Part shown: positions 44,235 to 53,310 of the stretch, in pieces
Layout: every line of letters begins with the position of its first letter
How positions within the stretch are numbered: the first letter of the stretch is position 1
NCBI GenBank assembly: GCA_041583495.1
Contig: JBFHFS010000025.1
Location: 13,280 to 77,279, forward strand
Reading direction: 5' to 3'
Source of the DNA: JBFHFS01 sp041583495
GTDB lineage: Bacteria; Bacteroidota; Bacteroidia; Bacteroidales; Marinilabiliaceae
Length of the DNA: 64,000 nucleotides
Notes under the pieces: generated by a model
Databases searched by the model: none
What the model saw: only the letters and a program-made list of their open reading frames with translations
Told to the model about the DNA's origin: nothing
Program-made: the position numbers and the translations under genes

Positions 44235-45011
44235 ATGAAAACGAAACTGGATATTGTACAAAACTGGCTTCCCCGATATACCGGACGGCCGCTTCATGAT
44301 TTTACCAAACACATCATCCTCACCAACTTCAACCACTACGTGGAACTTTTTTCGGAATGGCACAACCAGCCCATTTTGGGAGACGACCACAACATGCCCA
44401 ATTGCAGCGCTGAGGGTATCACCATCATTAACTTTGGTATGGGTAGCCCCAATGCGGCCACCATCATGGATTTGTTAAGCGCCATTCAACCCAGTGCTGT
44501 TCTTTTCCTGGGGAAATGCGGCGGCCTGAAAAAGAAAAACACCCTGGGCGATCTAATCCTGCCCATCGCCGCCATCCGAAGCGATGGAACCTCCAACGAT
44601 TATCTGCCCCCCGAAGTACCTGCTCTGCCCGCCTTTAGCCTGCAAAGAGCCATTTCGACCACCATTCGCGACTACGGGCGCGACTATTATACCGGAACCG
44701 TATTTACCACCAACAAGCGCGTTTGGGAATACGATGAGCGCTTCAAAAGATATCTGACTAAGACACGCGCCATCGCTATCGACATGGAATCGGCCACAAT
44801 CTTCACTGTTGGCTTCTACAACTCCATTCCTTCGGGGGCCCTCTTGCTGGTCTCGGACCAGCCGATGATCTCAACCGGCATTAAAACCACCGAAAGCGAC
44901 AAAAAAGTAACCCGCGAATTCGTGGAGAATCATCTTCATATCGGCATTGATTCGATAAAAGAGATTATTAACAACGGAAAATCTGTAAAACACCTTAAAT
45001 TTGACAGCTGA
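44235..45011 (+). CDS. amn: AMP nucleosidase
   Basis: The start is placed at the ATG at 44235 (258 residues), where the family begins (MKTKLDIVQNWLPRYTGR); an upstream ATG at 44208 is in frame but less likely. It is a nucleoside phosphorylase-superfamily protein: INFGMGSPNAATIMDLL (phosphate/substrate loop), LFLGKCGGL and AIDMESATIFTVGF (base/ribose-binding Glu and Asp). AMP nucleosidase splits AMP to adenine and ribose 5-phosphate in the cytoplasm. It is shorter than the proteobacterial Amn, which has an extra N-terminal domain. A small hairpin (TCCCG/CGGGA near 44183-44200) lies upstream. Confidence 0.9.
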   Translation: MKTKLDIVQNWLPRYTGRPLHDFTKHIILTNFNHYVELFSEWHNQPILGDDHNMPNCSAEGITIINFGMGSPNAATIMDLLSAIQPSAVLFLGKCGGLKKKNTLGDLILPIAAIRSDGTSNDYLPPEVPALPAFSLQRAISTTIRDYGRDYYTGTVFTTNKRVWEYDERFKRYLTKTRAIAIDMESATIFTVGFYNSIPSGALLLVSDQPMISTGIKTTESDKKVTREFVENHLHIGIDSIKEIINNGKSVKHLKFDS

Positions 45012-45231
45012 TATGAAAGGAGGTCCCGGAAGCGTTGAGTAACCCAATGAGAATTCCATTCTAACAGACCTAAAAGGCAGGTTTGTGAACACAAAAATTA
45101 AGTTATTTCACCCGGTCATCCTGAAGCACCAAACAATGCCCGTAACCCGTTCACTCCCGGTAAACGAAAAGTTTACCCGACCGGTCAATAAACCGGTTCA
45201 ATAACACAGTAAGAAGAAAAAGTAGGTTTTC
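45012..45231. other. Gap with several inverted repeats upstream of holA
   Basis: The 220-base gap has several perfect or near-perfect short palindromes: TTTGTG-aa-CACAAA (45082-45095), GGTAAAC-gaaaa-GTTTACC (45159-45177), and two ACCGGT copies at 45180-45185 and 45192-45197. No gene is seen. Confidence 0.4.
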
Positions 45232-46236
45232 ATGACATTTGACGAAATTCTATCACAACTTAAACAGGGCAAATTTGCTCCGGTCTATTTCCTTACCGGA
45301 TCCGAGCCCTGGTTTTCAGATTACATCACCGATTTCATTGCACAACATGCCCTGAGCGAGGAAGAGAAGGCTTTCAATCAAACCATCCTGTACGGTCGCG
45401 ACACCGATGTGATAGACTTGATTCATTCCGCAAGACGCTACCCCATGATGGCACCCCGGCAGGTGATCATCCTCAAGGAGGCACAGGATATGGATCAGCT
45501 CACCAAACTTGAATCCTATCTTAATGCCTTTGCCCCCACAACCACCCTGGTGATCAACTACAAATACAAAAACATTGACCGCCGGACCACCTTCTGGAAA
45601 TCCCTGCAAAACAAAGAGTTTGTGGTTATGGAATCCAAACAGCTCTACGAAAACCAGGTAGCCCCCTGGATTAATCGCTACTTAAAAAGTAAGGGGCTGA
45701 CGATTGAGCCCAAAGCAGAGGCCATATTGATCGAAAACCTGGGCACCGGCCTCACCAATATAGGACTGGCACTCGATAAACTAAAGGTGGCCATTGGCCC
45801 TGGGCAGAAAAATATTACAGCCTCTCAGGTAGCCCAATATATTGGTGTCAGCAAAGATTATTCGGCTTTTGAACTTCAAAATGCCATAGCCGGCAGGGAT
45901 ATTTTAAAGGCCAATCAAATTGCTGCGGCTTTTGGCAAAAATGCTAAAATCCATCCCATCCAGGCCAACATAGGCTTACTGTATGCTTTTTTCAGCAAAC
46001 TCATGATTTACCTCTCTCTACCGGACAAGAGTTCAGGGAATGTAGCCTCGGCACTTAAGATAAATCCCTATTTTGTTCGCAATTATCAAACCGCAGCCAA
46101 ACATTACAACATCTTAAAAGTTAAACAAACCATTGCCTACCTTCGGGAATACGACATGCGTTCAAAAGGATTCAACAACAACTCGACCACCCCGGGCGAT
46201 CTTCTTCGGGAATTGATCTTTAAAATTATGCACTAA
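45232..46236 (+). CDS. holA: DNA polymerase III subunit delta HolA
   Basis: The 334-residue protein matches HolA: APVYFLTGSEPWF near residues 17-29 (Walker A-like position, degraded as in all delta subunits), YPMMAPRQVIILKEAQDM near 69-86, AEAILIENLGTGLTNI near 158-173, FELQNAIAGRD near 205-215 and the C-terminal oligomerisation domain. HolA opens the beta clamp in the clamp loader. It is followed after 2 bases by the rhomboid gene, so the two are co-transcribed. Confidence 0.92.
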   Translation: MTFDEILSQLKQGKFAPVYFLTGSEPWFSDYITDFIAQHALSEEEKAFNQTILYGRDTDVIDLIHSARRYPMMAPRQVIILKEAQDMDQLTKLESYLNAFAPTTTLVINYKYKNIDRRTTFWKSLQNKEFVVMESKQLYENQVAPWINRYLKSKGLTIEPKAEAILIENLGTGLTNIGLALDKLKVAIGPGQKNITASQVAQYIGVSKDYSAFELQNAIAGRDILKANQIAAAFGKNAKIHPIQANIGLLYAFFSKLMIYLSLPDKSSGNVASALKINPYFVRNYQTAAKHYNILKVKQTIAYLREYDMRSKGFNNNSTTPGDLLRELIFKIMH

Positions 46237-46238
46237 CC

Positions 46239-46850
46239 ATGAACATTAACACCATAATCATCCTCATCATCTCAGTAGTCAGCATTGTGGCCTTCAGCCA
46301 ACCACAAATCACTTTAAAATACCAGTTCAATGCCTGGCAAATATTCCACAGGAAAGAGTACCGACGACTGTTTTCTCACGCCTTTTTCCACGCCGGATGG
46401 ATGCATTTACTCATCAACATGTTTGTGTTATACTCATTTGGCCGGGCTGTATTGTACTATTTCAACACCTTTTTCACCGGCATGACCGATCTTCGTTACC
46501 TGCTTCTATTTATAACCGCCATCCCTGTGTCCTCTCTCTATTCTCTTTACAAAGAGAGGGACAACCCCCACTACAATGCCATTGGGGCTTCGGGGGCGGT
46601 CTCGGCAGTGGTTTTTGCCTCGATATTTTTCGATCCCTATAACCCCATTCTCTTTTTCGGCATCCTTCCTATTCCCGGAATTATCTTTGGTTTTCTTTAC
46701 CTTTTTTACAGCAAATACATGTCCGGAAAAAATCTTGATAATGTTGGACACGACGCCCATTTTTGGGGAGCTTTATATGGTTTTGTTTTTCCCCTCTTCT
46801 ACGATCCTTCACTGATCATTCGTTTCTTTAACCAGCTGGTTTCTTTTTAA
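46239..46850 (+). CDS. Rhomboid-family intramembrane serine protease
   Basis: The 203-residue membrane protein has six hydrophobic segments. The catalytic Ser118 lies in GASGAVSA and the catalytic His174 in DAHFWGALYG; the HAGWMHLLINM segment (about 51-61) is also typical. Rhomboids cut substrate helices inside the membrane. The substrate is unknown. The start is 2 bases after the holA stop and the next gene follows by 22 bases. Confidence 0.9.
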   Translation: MNINTIIILIISVVSIVAFSQPQITLKYQFNAWQIFHRKEYRRLFSHAFFHAGWMHLLINMFVLYSFGRAVLYYFNTFFTGMTDLRYLLLFITAIPVSSLYSLYKERDNPHYNAIGASGAVSAVVFASIFFDPYNPILFFGILPIPGIIFGFLYLFYSKYMSGKNLDNVGHDAHFWGALYGFVFPLFYDPSLIIRFFNQLVSF

Positions 46851-46872
46851 CCCTCTAATCCCCGCCATTAAC

Positions 46873-47736
46873 ATGCCACCGGGAAACAAACAATATGTCA
46901 TCCTAAACGGGCACTTCTACGAGTCGAACAAACCCCTCTTTGACTCAAATAACCGGGCCTTCAAATATGGGGATGCACTCTTCGAGACAATGCGGTGCCA
47001 TAAAACTGTCCCTCTTTTTTTTGAAGATCATTACAGCCGCTTGTTAAGAGGGATGTCCATCATGCAGCATTCCATTACCACTCTCCCGTCGACCGCCACC
47101 TTTTTGGCGCAAATTGAAAAACTTATTGTCAGAAACAGGCTTTTTAAGGATGCCCGGGTACGTCTCTCGGTGTTTCGCCGGGGCGCAGGCCTCTACACCC
47201 CCGAAGACAATAGTGTAGCCTACCTCCTGGAAGCCACCCCTCTGGATTCGAAAGGTTATCAATTGAACGAAGTGGGCCTGAGGATTGGTCTTTATTCCGA
47301 CTTCCCCAAGACATGGACCCCCCTCTCTCCCTTTAAAACCCTGGCCGCAACGCCTTACATCCTGGCTGGACTGTGTAAAACCAATAACCTCTGGGAGGAC
47401 TGCCTTATCCAAAACAACCGGGGACAGATAATTGAAGGAATCAGCTCTAACCTATTTTGGATACGGGAGGATACACTCTTTACCCCCGCGGTGACCTCCG
47501 GGTGTGTGGATGGCATCCTGCGTAAACAAATCTTTCGCTATGCCAGACTCCATAACCTAAAGATAACGGAGACCAACGGCGCACTCCAACAGGAGTTGCT
47601 CGAGGCGGATGAACTATTTCTTACCAATGCAGTAAATGGCATCCGCTGGGTGGTAGCCTACGAAAACAAAAGGTACTACAATCGTCTGCCCAAAAAAATT
47701 CTTCTCTGGTTAAACGATCAACTCGGTGAACAATAA
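46873..47736 (+). CDS. Class IV aminotransferase (PabC/branched-chain type)
   Basis: The 287-residue protein is a fold-type IV PLP enzyme: FKYGDALFETMRC near 29-41, PLP Lys155 in PFKTLAATPY, QIIEGISSNLFWI near 185-197 and a PLP phosphate-binding VTSGCVDGILR near 207-217. It could be 4-amino-4-deoxychorismate lyase, D-amino-acid or branched-chain aminotransferase; no adjacent folate gene decides. It is convergent with yqgE, a neighbour pair I recall from other Bacteroidota. Confidence 0.87.
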   Translation: MPPGNKQYVILNGHFYESNKPLFDSNNRAFKYGDALFETMRCHKTVPLFFEDHYSRLLRGMSIMQHSITTLPSTATFLAQIEKLIVRNRLFKDARVRLSVFRRGAGLYTPEDNSVAYLLEATPLDSKGYQLNEVGLRIGLYSDFPKTWTPLSPFKTLAATPYILAGLCKTNNLWEDCLIQNNRGQIIEGISSNLFWIREDTLFTPAVTSGCVDGILRKQIFRYARLHNLKITETNGALQQELLEADELFLTNAVNGIRWVVAYENKRYYNRLPKKILLWLNDQLGEQ

Positions 47737-47812
47737 AGGAGGATTGAAGAAGCTAAGAAACAGCAGGAGATAGATCCGTTTGCTATTAACCCTGATCCGG
47801 GATACACAAACG

Positions 47813-48406
47813 CTAATTAAACGAAGGGTTTCGAGGGAAATTGGTCCAGGTTTTATAAATATCTCCCAGATGAAGCATGGCTTCTTCCCAACTGTCGGCT
47901 ACTTCGTGTGCCATGATTTGTTCCTCGCTCAAACTCGAAACGACCCAGCTGTTTTCGGCAATCTCGGCATCCAGCTGGCCTGGTGCCCATCCCGAATAAC
48001 CGGCAAAGAACTTAACCGTCTTACTAGAAGCAATTCCCTCATTGATAAGGCGCTTTAAATGCTCGAAGTCGCCTCCCCAATAAACCGTAGGTGTAACCTG
48101 CATTGTATCGGGCACGAGGGGCCCCAAGGTGTGCAAAAAACTAAGGGTATTCGAAGACACCGGGCCTCCAATAAACAACTCGCCATCAAAACTGAGTAAA
48201 TCTTCTATTACTTCATCGGGATAAAACTTAGTGGATTTATTGAGCACCAACCCCACCGTACCTTTGTCATTATGCTCGGTTAACAGCACTACCGACCGGC
48301 CAAAATAAGGCCCCTGCAAAAAAGGCTCAGCAATGAGCACCTTTCCGGCGGCAGGCTTTATCGTAGTTCGACTGGGCTGAAATATATTGAAATCTATTTT
48401 TTTCAT
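47813..48406 (-). CDS. YqgE/AlgH family protein
   Basis: I start at the ATG at 48404-48406 (197 residues); the upstream in-frame ATG at 48469 would add 21 residues of no homology. It is a single-domain YqgE protein: AAGKVLIAEPFLQGPYFGRSVVLLTEH (landmark), GLVLNKSTKF, LFIGGPVS and FAGYSGWAPGQLDAEI. In Pseudomonas AlgH affects alginate production and gene expression, but the biochemical role is unknown. No partner is nearby except the convergent class IV aminotransferase. Confidence 0.92.
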   Translation of the reverse strand: MKKIDFNIFQPSRTTIKPAAGKVLIAEPFLQGPYFGRSVVLLTEHNDKGTVGLVLNKSTKFYPDEVIEDLLSFDGELFIGGPVSSNTLSFLHTLGPLVPDTMQVTPTVYWGGDFEHLKRLINEGIASSKTVKFFAGYSGWAPGQLDAEIAENSWVVSSLSEEQIMAHEVADSWEEAMLHLGDIYKTWTNFPRNPSFN

Positions 48407-48550
48407 GGTCAATAGTATATTCGCATTACCTCTGCTTTCATAAAAGAAATTGGCCACAATTTCAATCACTTAGATGCATTTTCACCACTAATTTACAACC
48501 TAAATGTACCTAAAGTAAATAAAAATCTGCAGGATTTAAAAAAAAGAAGG

Positions 48551-49906
48551 TCAATTCTCAAGCGAATTGGCCGTTCCGCTACCAATCAAGCGATCATATC
48601 GTTGCCCGGCACTCCGGAAATAGACCAAAAAGAGATAGTCATTCTCGGTTTGCCCAAAGCTGCCCTCAATAGGCATGACCTGACCCTCCTTTTTTCCCTC
48701 GAAGAGAACAAGATATTGATAGTTGTAATAACCCTGCTTTAATAATAGAGTCAGTTCATAAACTCTCTGGTCGTAGTTATAAACCAACCGGTTTTTAGCA
48801 TCAAATTGCCAGTTGGTAAAGGCGCCCATCAAATAGATGTCACGGTTTAAAACAGGCGGCTGCCAGTTTAATAAAAAATGGACAAAGGCATAATCGGCCG
48901 AAACATCAGGCTCATCATACTCCTGAACCTCAATGTAGTAACGGCCATTGAAATCATCATGAAAAAAGTAGGGCTTCGCACCGTGGGCTTGATCAGCCGA
49001 TAGAGTAACATGGTAGAAAGGGTCGGAAAAGGAGATGTCCTTCACATGATCGGTCTGAAAACGGAAGCTTCGAAAATCCACCCATCTGAATTCATTTCCA
49101 CCTTCCATCACCACCTCCCGATTGTAGTTAAAATCCATCCGGTCATTCCCGAAAAACAGGGGGCGAAGCCCAATCACGGCATTGTCGGTTCTTCCATTCT
49201 GGAAAACATCCACCTTTACTTCCTCTGCCGGATTTTGAATATCCATGCCGGCATAAAACACCTCAAAATCTATTTCCTGAAAACTTTCCCGATTGGTTGA
49301 CTGCATGGTATATTTAACGTTGGGAACAATACTTACACGCTGCTCAGAGACCATAAACCGTCTTACCAGCAAAGGGTTATCCCGTTCGAACCCCTCAAAT
49401 ACCAATAGCAAATAGTTGCCTGATAAAATAGGGGAAACGTCCTCATTGGGAAAGGTCAACTGATAGTGCACATAGTCGAAGGTCGTATTAAACGAGCGCT
49501 GGTAATCCTCAACCGGCAGAAGCACATCCCCGCTCAAATACTCGGTCGACATCAGTTGAGAGGGGCTCCAATCGGCATTGCACAATTCAATAGTATAATG
49601 GTAATTTTTTATTTCTGTTCCAAGCTCGTCAAAACTCAACGTTAACTGCTGATCAGAGTTCAATTCTATTAAAGGATACGACATGACCCACCCCTCCCTG
49701 TGAAATTGCACAGTCTTAATATTTTCGCCGGTAATTTCCCGTTGATTGAAAACCGTTTCCCTGGTCAATTGAGCCTCCAGGGAGGAGAATGCGGAAAAGA
49801 GCCCCACACTCAGGATAAAAAAGATCAGAGGAGTCCCGGACCATTCAACGCACCAAATGTGCCTTCTTCCGAAGCTTAACAGAATATTGTTGCACATATT
49901 TTTCAT
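48551..49906 (-). CDS. T9SS Plug protein (DUF5103 family)
   Basis: The 451-residue protein has a signal-like segment (hydrophobic about 25-43, ending SSLEAQ). The rest is beta-rich with VMSYPLIELNSDQQLTLSFDEL near 72-93, IELCNADWSPSQL near 105-117, and RDIYLMGAFTNWQFDAKNRLVY near 355-376. This is the DUF5103 family, recognised as the Plug that closes the periplasmic side of the SprA translocon when it lacks PorV-bound cargo. It is divergent from nqrA and not near sprA here. Confidence 0.83.
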   Translation of the reverse strand: MKNMCNNILLSFGRRHIWCVEWSGTPLIFFILSVGLFSAFSSLEAQLTRETVFNQREITGENIKTVQFHREGWVMSYPLIELNSDQQLTLSFDELGTEIKNYHYTIELCNADWSPSQLMSTEYLSGDVLLPVEDYQRSFNTTFDYVHYQLTFPNEDVSPILSGNYLLLVFEGFERDNPLLVRRFMVSEQRVSIVPNVKYTMQSTNRESFQEIDFEVFYAGMDIQNPAEEVKVDVFQNGRTDNAVIGLRPLFFGNDRMDFNYNREVVMEGGNEFRWVDFRSFRFQTDHVKDISFSDPFYHVTLSADQAHGAKPYFFHDDFNGRYYIEVQEYDEPDVSADYAFVHFLLNWQPPVLNRDIYLMGAFTNWQFDAKNRLVYNYDQRVYELTLLLKQGYYNYQYLVLFEGKKEGQVMPIEGSFGQTENDYLFLVYFRSAGQRYDRLIGSGTANSLEN

Positions 49907-49948
49907 GTTTCAGTCGATTCTTTAGTGGGCGAAAGTTATAAATTTAAC

Positions 49949-49956
49949 TACTTTTG
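49949..49956 (+). promoter_or_regulatory. -7 box for the nqr operon
   Basis: TACTTTTG is a perfect TAnnTTTG, 28 bases before the nqrA ATG at 49985, in the 78-base gap between divergent plug and nqrA genes. No clean -33 is seen. Confidence 0.5.
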
Positions 49957-49984
49957 CAGGGAAATTAAAAACCGTTTATCAAAC

Positions 49985-51334
49985 ATGTCTGAGGTAATCA
50001 AAATTAAAAAGGGTTTGGACATACGCCTTAAAGGCAATTCCGACAAGGTTTTCGGGCAAGTCCCGGACCCGGAATTGTATGCCTTAAAACCCACCGATTT
50101 TAATGGTGTAACGCCCAAGATGGTCGTCAGGGAGGGTGAAAAGGTCAAAGCAGGATCGGTATTGTTCTTCGACAAATACCAACCCGAGGTTAAATTTGTT
50201 TCCCCCGTTAGCGGAGACTTCATCTCTATTAACCGGGGAGAGCGAAGAAAAATCCTGGAGGTCATCATAAAAGCTGATGGCCAAAAGGAGTCCGTAGATT
50301 TTGGCACCGAGAATATTGCCGACCTATCGCGTGAGGCCGTCGTAACCCGTCTGCTTGAGTCTGGCGCCTGGCCCTATTTGCGTCAACGACCCTATAACAT
50401 CATTGCCCGAACATCCGACACCCCGGAGGCTATTTTTATCAGTGGGTTCGATACGGCACCTTTGGCGCCCGATTACGACTTCATCATGGAGGGTCAACAA
50501 GAGGATTTCCAGGCCGGCATCGATGTATTAAAGAAACTCTCGGACACCATTCATATCGGAATCAACCAAAAGGCTTCCTCCAAAATATTTCTCAACACAC
50601 AGGGCGTAAACATTCACAGGTTTCAGGGTCCACACCCTGCCGGGAATGTAGGCGTTCAGTTACACCACATTCGCCCCCTGAATAAGGGTGAAAAAGTTTG
50701 GTGCATCCAACCCCAGGAAGTGGCAACCATTGGCAAGTTATTCACTACCGGAAAGCACGACTTTTCGCGGGTGATCGTAGTTGCCGGCTCCGAAGTTAAG
50801 AAGCCCGCCTACTTCCGCACCACTCTGGGTGCCTCCACCAGCCCATACCTTATCAACAATTTAACCGAGGGGAACATCCGCATCATTAGTGGCAATGTGC
50901 TCACCGGAACACAAATCTGTCTGGAGGGCTACCTGGGCTTTTATGACGCACAGGTTACAGCCATCCCTGAGGGAGATGAGTTTGAGCTTTTGGGATGGGC
51001 CTTACCAGGACTGGATAAATTCAGTGTCTCCAGATCGTTTTTCAGCTGGTTACAACCCAACAAGAAGTACCGTCTAAATGCCAATACACATGGAGGTAAA
51101 AGAGCCATCGTAATATCAGGCGATTACGAAAGTGTGCTGCCCATGGATGTGCTTCCCGAACAGCTCATTAAAGCCATTATGGTTGAAGACATAGACAAGA
51201 TGGAACAATTAGGGATTTACGAAATAGTCGAAGAAGACATCGCCCTTTGTGAGTTTGTCTGCACCTCAAAGATGCAACTGCAGAGCACCCTGCGCAATGG
51301 CATTGATTTAATGATTAAAGAACTGGGCGCCTAA
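49985..51334 (+). CDS. nqrA: Na+-translocating NADH:quinone reductase subunit A
   Basis: The start is placed at the ATG at 49985 (449 residues); an upstream in-frame TTG/other start at 49925 is before the promoter box. NqrA is a peripheral subunit of the sodium-pumping Na+-NQR, which oxidises NADH and reduces quinone. Visible: IKKGLDIRLKGN at the N terminus, GVTPKMVVREGEKVKAG near 51-67, GFDTAPLAPDYDF near 156-168 and HPAGNVGVQLHHI near 216-228. It begins a six-gene operon nqrA-F, with nqrB 92 bases downstream. Confidence 0.96.
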   Translation: MSEVIKIKKGLDIRLKGNSDKVFGQVPDPELYALKPTDFNGVTPKMVVREGEKVKAGSVLFFDKYQPEVKFVSPVSGDFISINRGERRKILEVIIKADGQKESVDFGTENIADLSREAVVTRLLESGAWPYLRQRPYNIIARTSDTPEAIFISGFDTAPLAPDYDFIMEGQQEDFQAGIDVLKKLSDTIHIGINQKASSKIFLNTQGVNIHRFQGPHPAGNVGVQLHHIRPLNKGEKVWCIQPQEVATIGKLFTTGKHDFSRVIVVAGSEVKKPAYFRTTLGASTSPYLINNLTEGNIRIISGNVLTGTQICLEGYLGFYDAQVTAIPEGDEFELLGWALPGLDKFSVSRSFFSWLQPNKKYRLNANTHGGKRAIVISGDYESVLPMDVLPEQLIKAIMVEDIDKMEQLGIYEIVEEDIALCEFVCTSKMQLQSTLRNGIDLMIKELGA

Positions 51335-51425
51335 GCCGGGAGTGGCTTAGGCACAAACAGGTCTTTGAACAAAGACCATTTGCCCACAACGAATCTTCGA
51401 TAACAACATAAACATACAGTTTCGA

Positions 51426-52586
51426 ATGAAGGGATTACGAAATTTTATAAACAACATCAAACCACACTTCGAAGAAGGAGGCCGGTTTGAAAAATTGCAC
51501 TCATCGTTTGATGCGTTTGAGACCTTTTTGTTTGTCCCCAACACGACCAACAAAAACGGAGTGCATGTGCGCGACGCCATCGACATGAAACGAACCATGT
51601 CGGTCGTTGTGTTGTCACTGATACCAGCCTTACTTTTCGGCATCTGGAATGCCGGCTACCAGCACATGCTGGCTACCGGAGGGGTGCCTGATTTCTGGCC
51701 TATGGTAGGACACGGATTTCTAAAGGTGTTCCCCATAATTGTGGTCGCCTACGTAACGGGGTTAGGCATTGAATTTATGTTTGCCCAACTCAGAGGGCAT
51801 GAGGTAGCTGAAGGCTTCCTGGTTTCCGGGATGCTGATACCGCTTGTGATGCCCGTTAACATCCCTTTGTGGATGGTAGCCGTGGCTACCGCTTTCGCAG
51901 TGGTAATCGGCAAAGAGGTATTTGGTGGAGCCGGCATGAACATCTGGAACCCCGCCCTGTTGGCCCGGGCCTTTTTATTCTTTGCCTATCCCGCCCAAAT
52001 GTCGGGCGACAAGGTTTGGATCTCAGGGCTCACCACTGGAGAAGGCATTGCAGACGGTTTTTCAGGCGCTACCGCACTGGGGGCCGCCGTTACCAACGGA
52101 AACATCGATAACTTCTCATTGGCCGATAGTTTCTTCGGGTTTATTCCCGGCTCTATCGGGGAAACCTCTACTTTGGCCATATTGATAGGCGCGGCCATTT
52201 TAATTTACACAGGCATCGGGAGCTGGCGAATCATTCTTTCCGTATTTGCAGGGGGTTTCCTCATGGCACTTGGATTCAATGCCATAGGATCTACGGCCCT
52301 TATGCAGATTCCTGCCCTTCATCAATTGTGTCTGGGCGGATTTGCCTTCGGAGCGGTTTTTATGGCCACCGACCCGGTTTCGGCCTCCAGAACCAACTCG
52401 GGAAAATACATCTATGGCTTTTTAATTGGGGTGTTAAGTATCATGATTCGGGTTTTCAACCCGGCCTACCCCGAAGGTGTTATGCTGGCCATACTGCTGA
52501 TGAACACCTTTGCACCACTTATTGACCATTACGTGGTGGAGAACAATATTAAACGCCGCCTAAAAAGGGTAAGAGTAAACGCTTAA
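51426..52586 (+). CDS. nqrB: Na+-NQR subunit B
   Basis: The 386-residue membrane subunit has about ten spans. The covalent FMN site SGAT is at 213-216 (Thr216 esterified). AMNIWNPALLARAFLFFAYP (landmark near 170-189) and FMATDPVSASRTNSGKY near 324 are typical. It houses covalent FMN attached by ApbE, riboflavin and the sodium path. It follows nqrA and lies 17 bases before nqrC. Confidence 0.97.
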   Translation: MKGLRNFINNIKPHFEEGGRFEKLHSSFDAFETFLFVPNTTNKNGVHVRDAIDMKRTMSVVVLSLIPALLFGIWNAGYQHMLATGGVPDFWPMVGHGFLKVFPIIVVAYVTGLGIEFMFAQLRGHEVAEGFLVSGMLIPLVMPVNIPLWMVAVATAFAVVIGKEVFGGAGMNIWNPALLARAFLFFAYPAQMSGDKVWISGLTTGEGIADGFSGATALGAAVTNGNIDNFSLADSFFGFIPGSIGETSTLAILIGAAILIYTGIGSWRIILSVFAGGFLMALGFNAIGSTALMQIPALHQLCLGGFAFGAVFMATDPVSASRTNSGKYIYGFLIGVLSIMIRVFNPAYPEGVMLAILLMNTFAPLIDHYVVENNIKRRLKRVRVNA

Positions 52587-52602
52587 GAAAATAAATGTTA
52601 AG

Positions 52603-53298
52603 ATGGACAGACAAGGAAACAGTTATACTTTTCTTTATGCTTCAGTGCTGGTAGTTTTGGTAGCAACCATTCTGGCTTTTGTATCAGAAGCCCTGAACCC
52701 CATTCAAAAACGAAATGAAGGGGTTGCCAAAAAAACCGACATTTTAAAATCGATTAACATCGAGAGCAACAAAGAAGATGCCGAGAAAAAATACGAACAA
52801 TTCATCGGCCAAAAGAGCTACATCCTCAATTTCAAAGGTGAAAAAATTGAGGGGGATGCTTTTACCGTAGACCTCAGCAAAGAGGTTCGCAAGCCACTCG
52901 AAGAGCGGCAATATCCGGTTTATGAAAGTCATCTCGAAAATGGGGACATTAAATATGTTTTACCCGTCCGGGGGACTGGATTATGGGGTCCCATTTGGGG
53001 ATATATTGCCGTTAACCAGGATAAAAACACCATTTATGGGGTCTCTTTCGACCACAAAGGTGAAACCCCTGGATTAGGCGCTGAAATTGCCCAGGTTTCT
53101 TTTCAGGATCAATTTAAAGGCAAATCCATTTTCGACAATCAGAAGAACCTGGTTTCCATCAGCGTGATAAAAAGCGGTGCGCCCAAAGACCCGGAACATT
53201 CGGTGGATGCCATTTCGGGCGGCACGATTACCAGTCAAGGACTGGAAAATATGTTGCTGAATTATTTTCAAGGCTACGAAGCATTTCTAAAAAAATAA
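52603..53298 (+). CDS. nqrC: Na+-NQR subunit C
   Basis: The 231-residue subunit has an N-terminal membrane helix (10-30) and a periplasmic FMN domain. The flavinylation motif reads SGGT at 205-208 within DAISGGTITSQG; many NqrC proteins have SGAT, so Ala is replaced by Gly, while the FMN-bearing Thr208 is kept. GLWGPIWGYIAV near 127-138 and FDHKGETPGLGA near 149-160 are the conserved core. It is the ApbE target along with NqrB. Twelve bases separate it from nqrD. Confidence 0.96.
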   Translation: MDRQGNSYTFLYASVLVVLVATILAFVSEALNPIQKRNEGVAKKTDILKSINIESNKEDAEKKYEQFIGQKSYILNFKGEKIEGDAFTVDLSKEVRKPLEERQYPVYESHLENGDIKYVLPVRGTGLWGPIWGYIAVNQDKNTIYGVSFDHKGETPGLGAEIAQVSFQDQFKGKSIFDNQKNLVSISVIKSGAPKDPEHSVDAISGGTITSQGLENMLLNYFQGYEAFLKK

Positions 53299-53310
53299 AA
53301 AGAGAGAATC

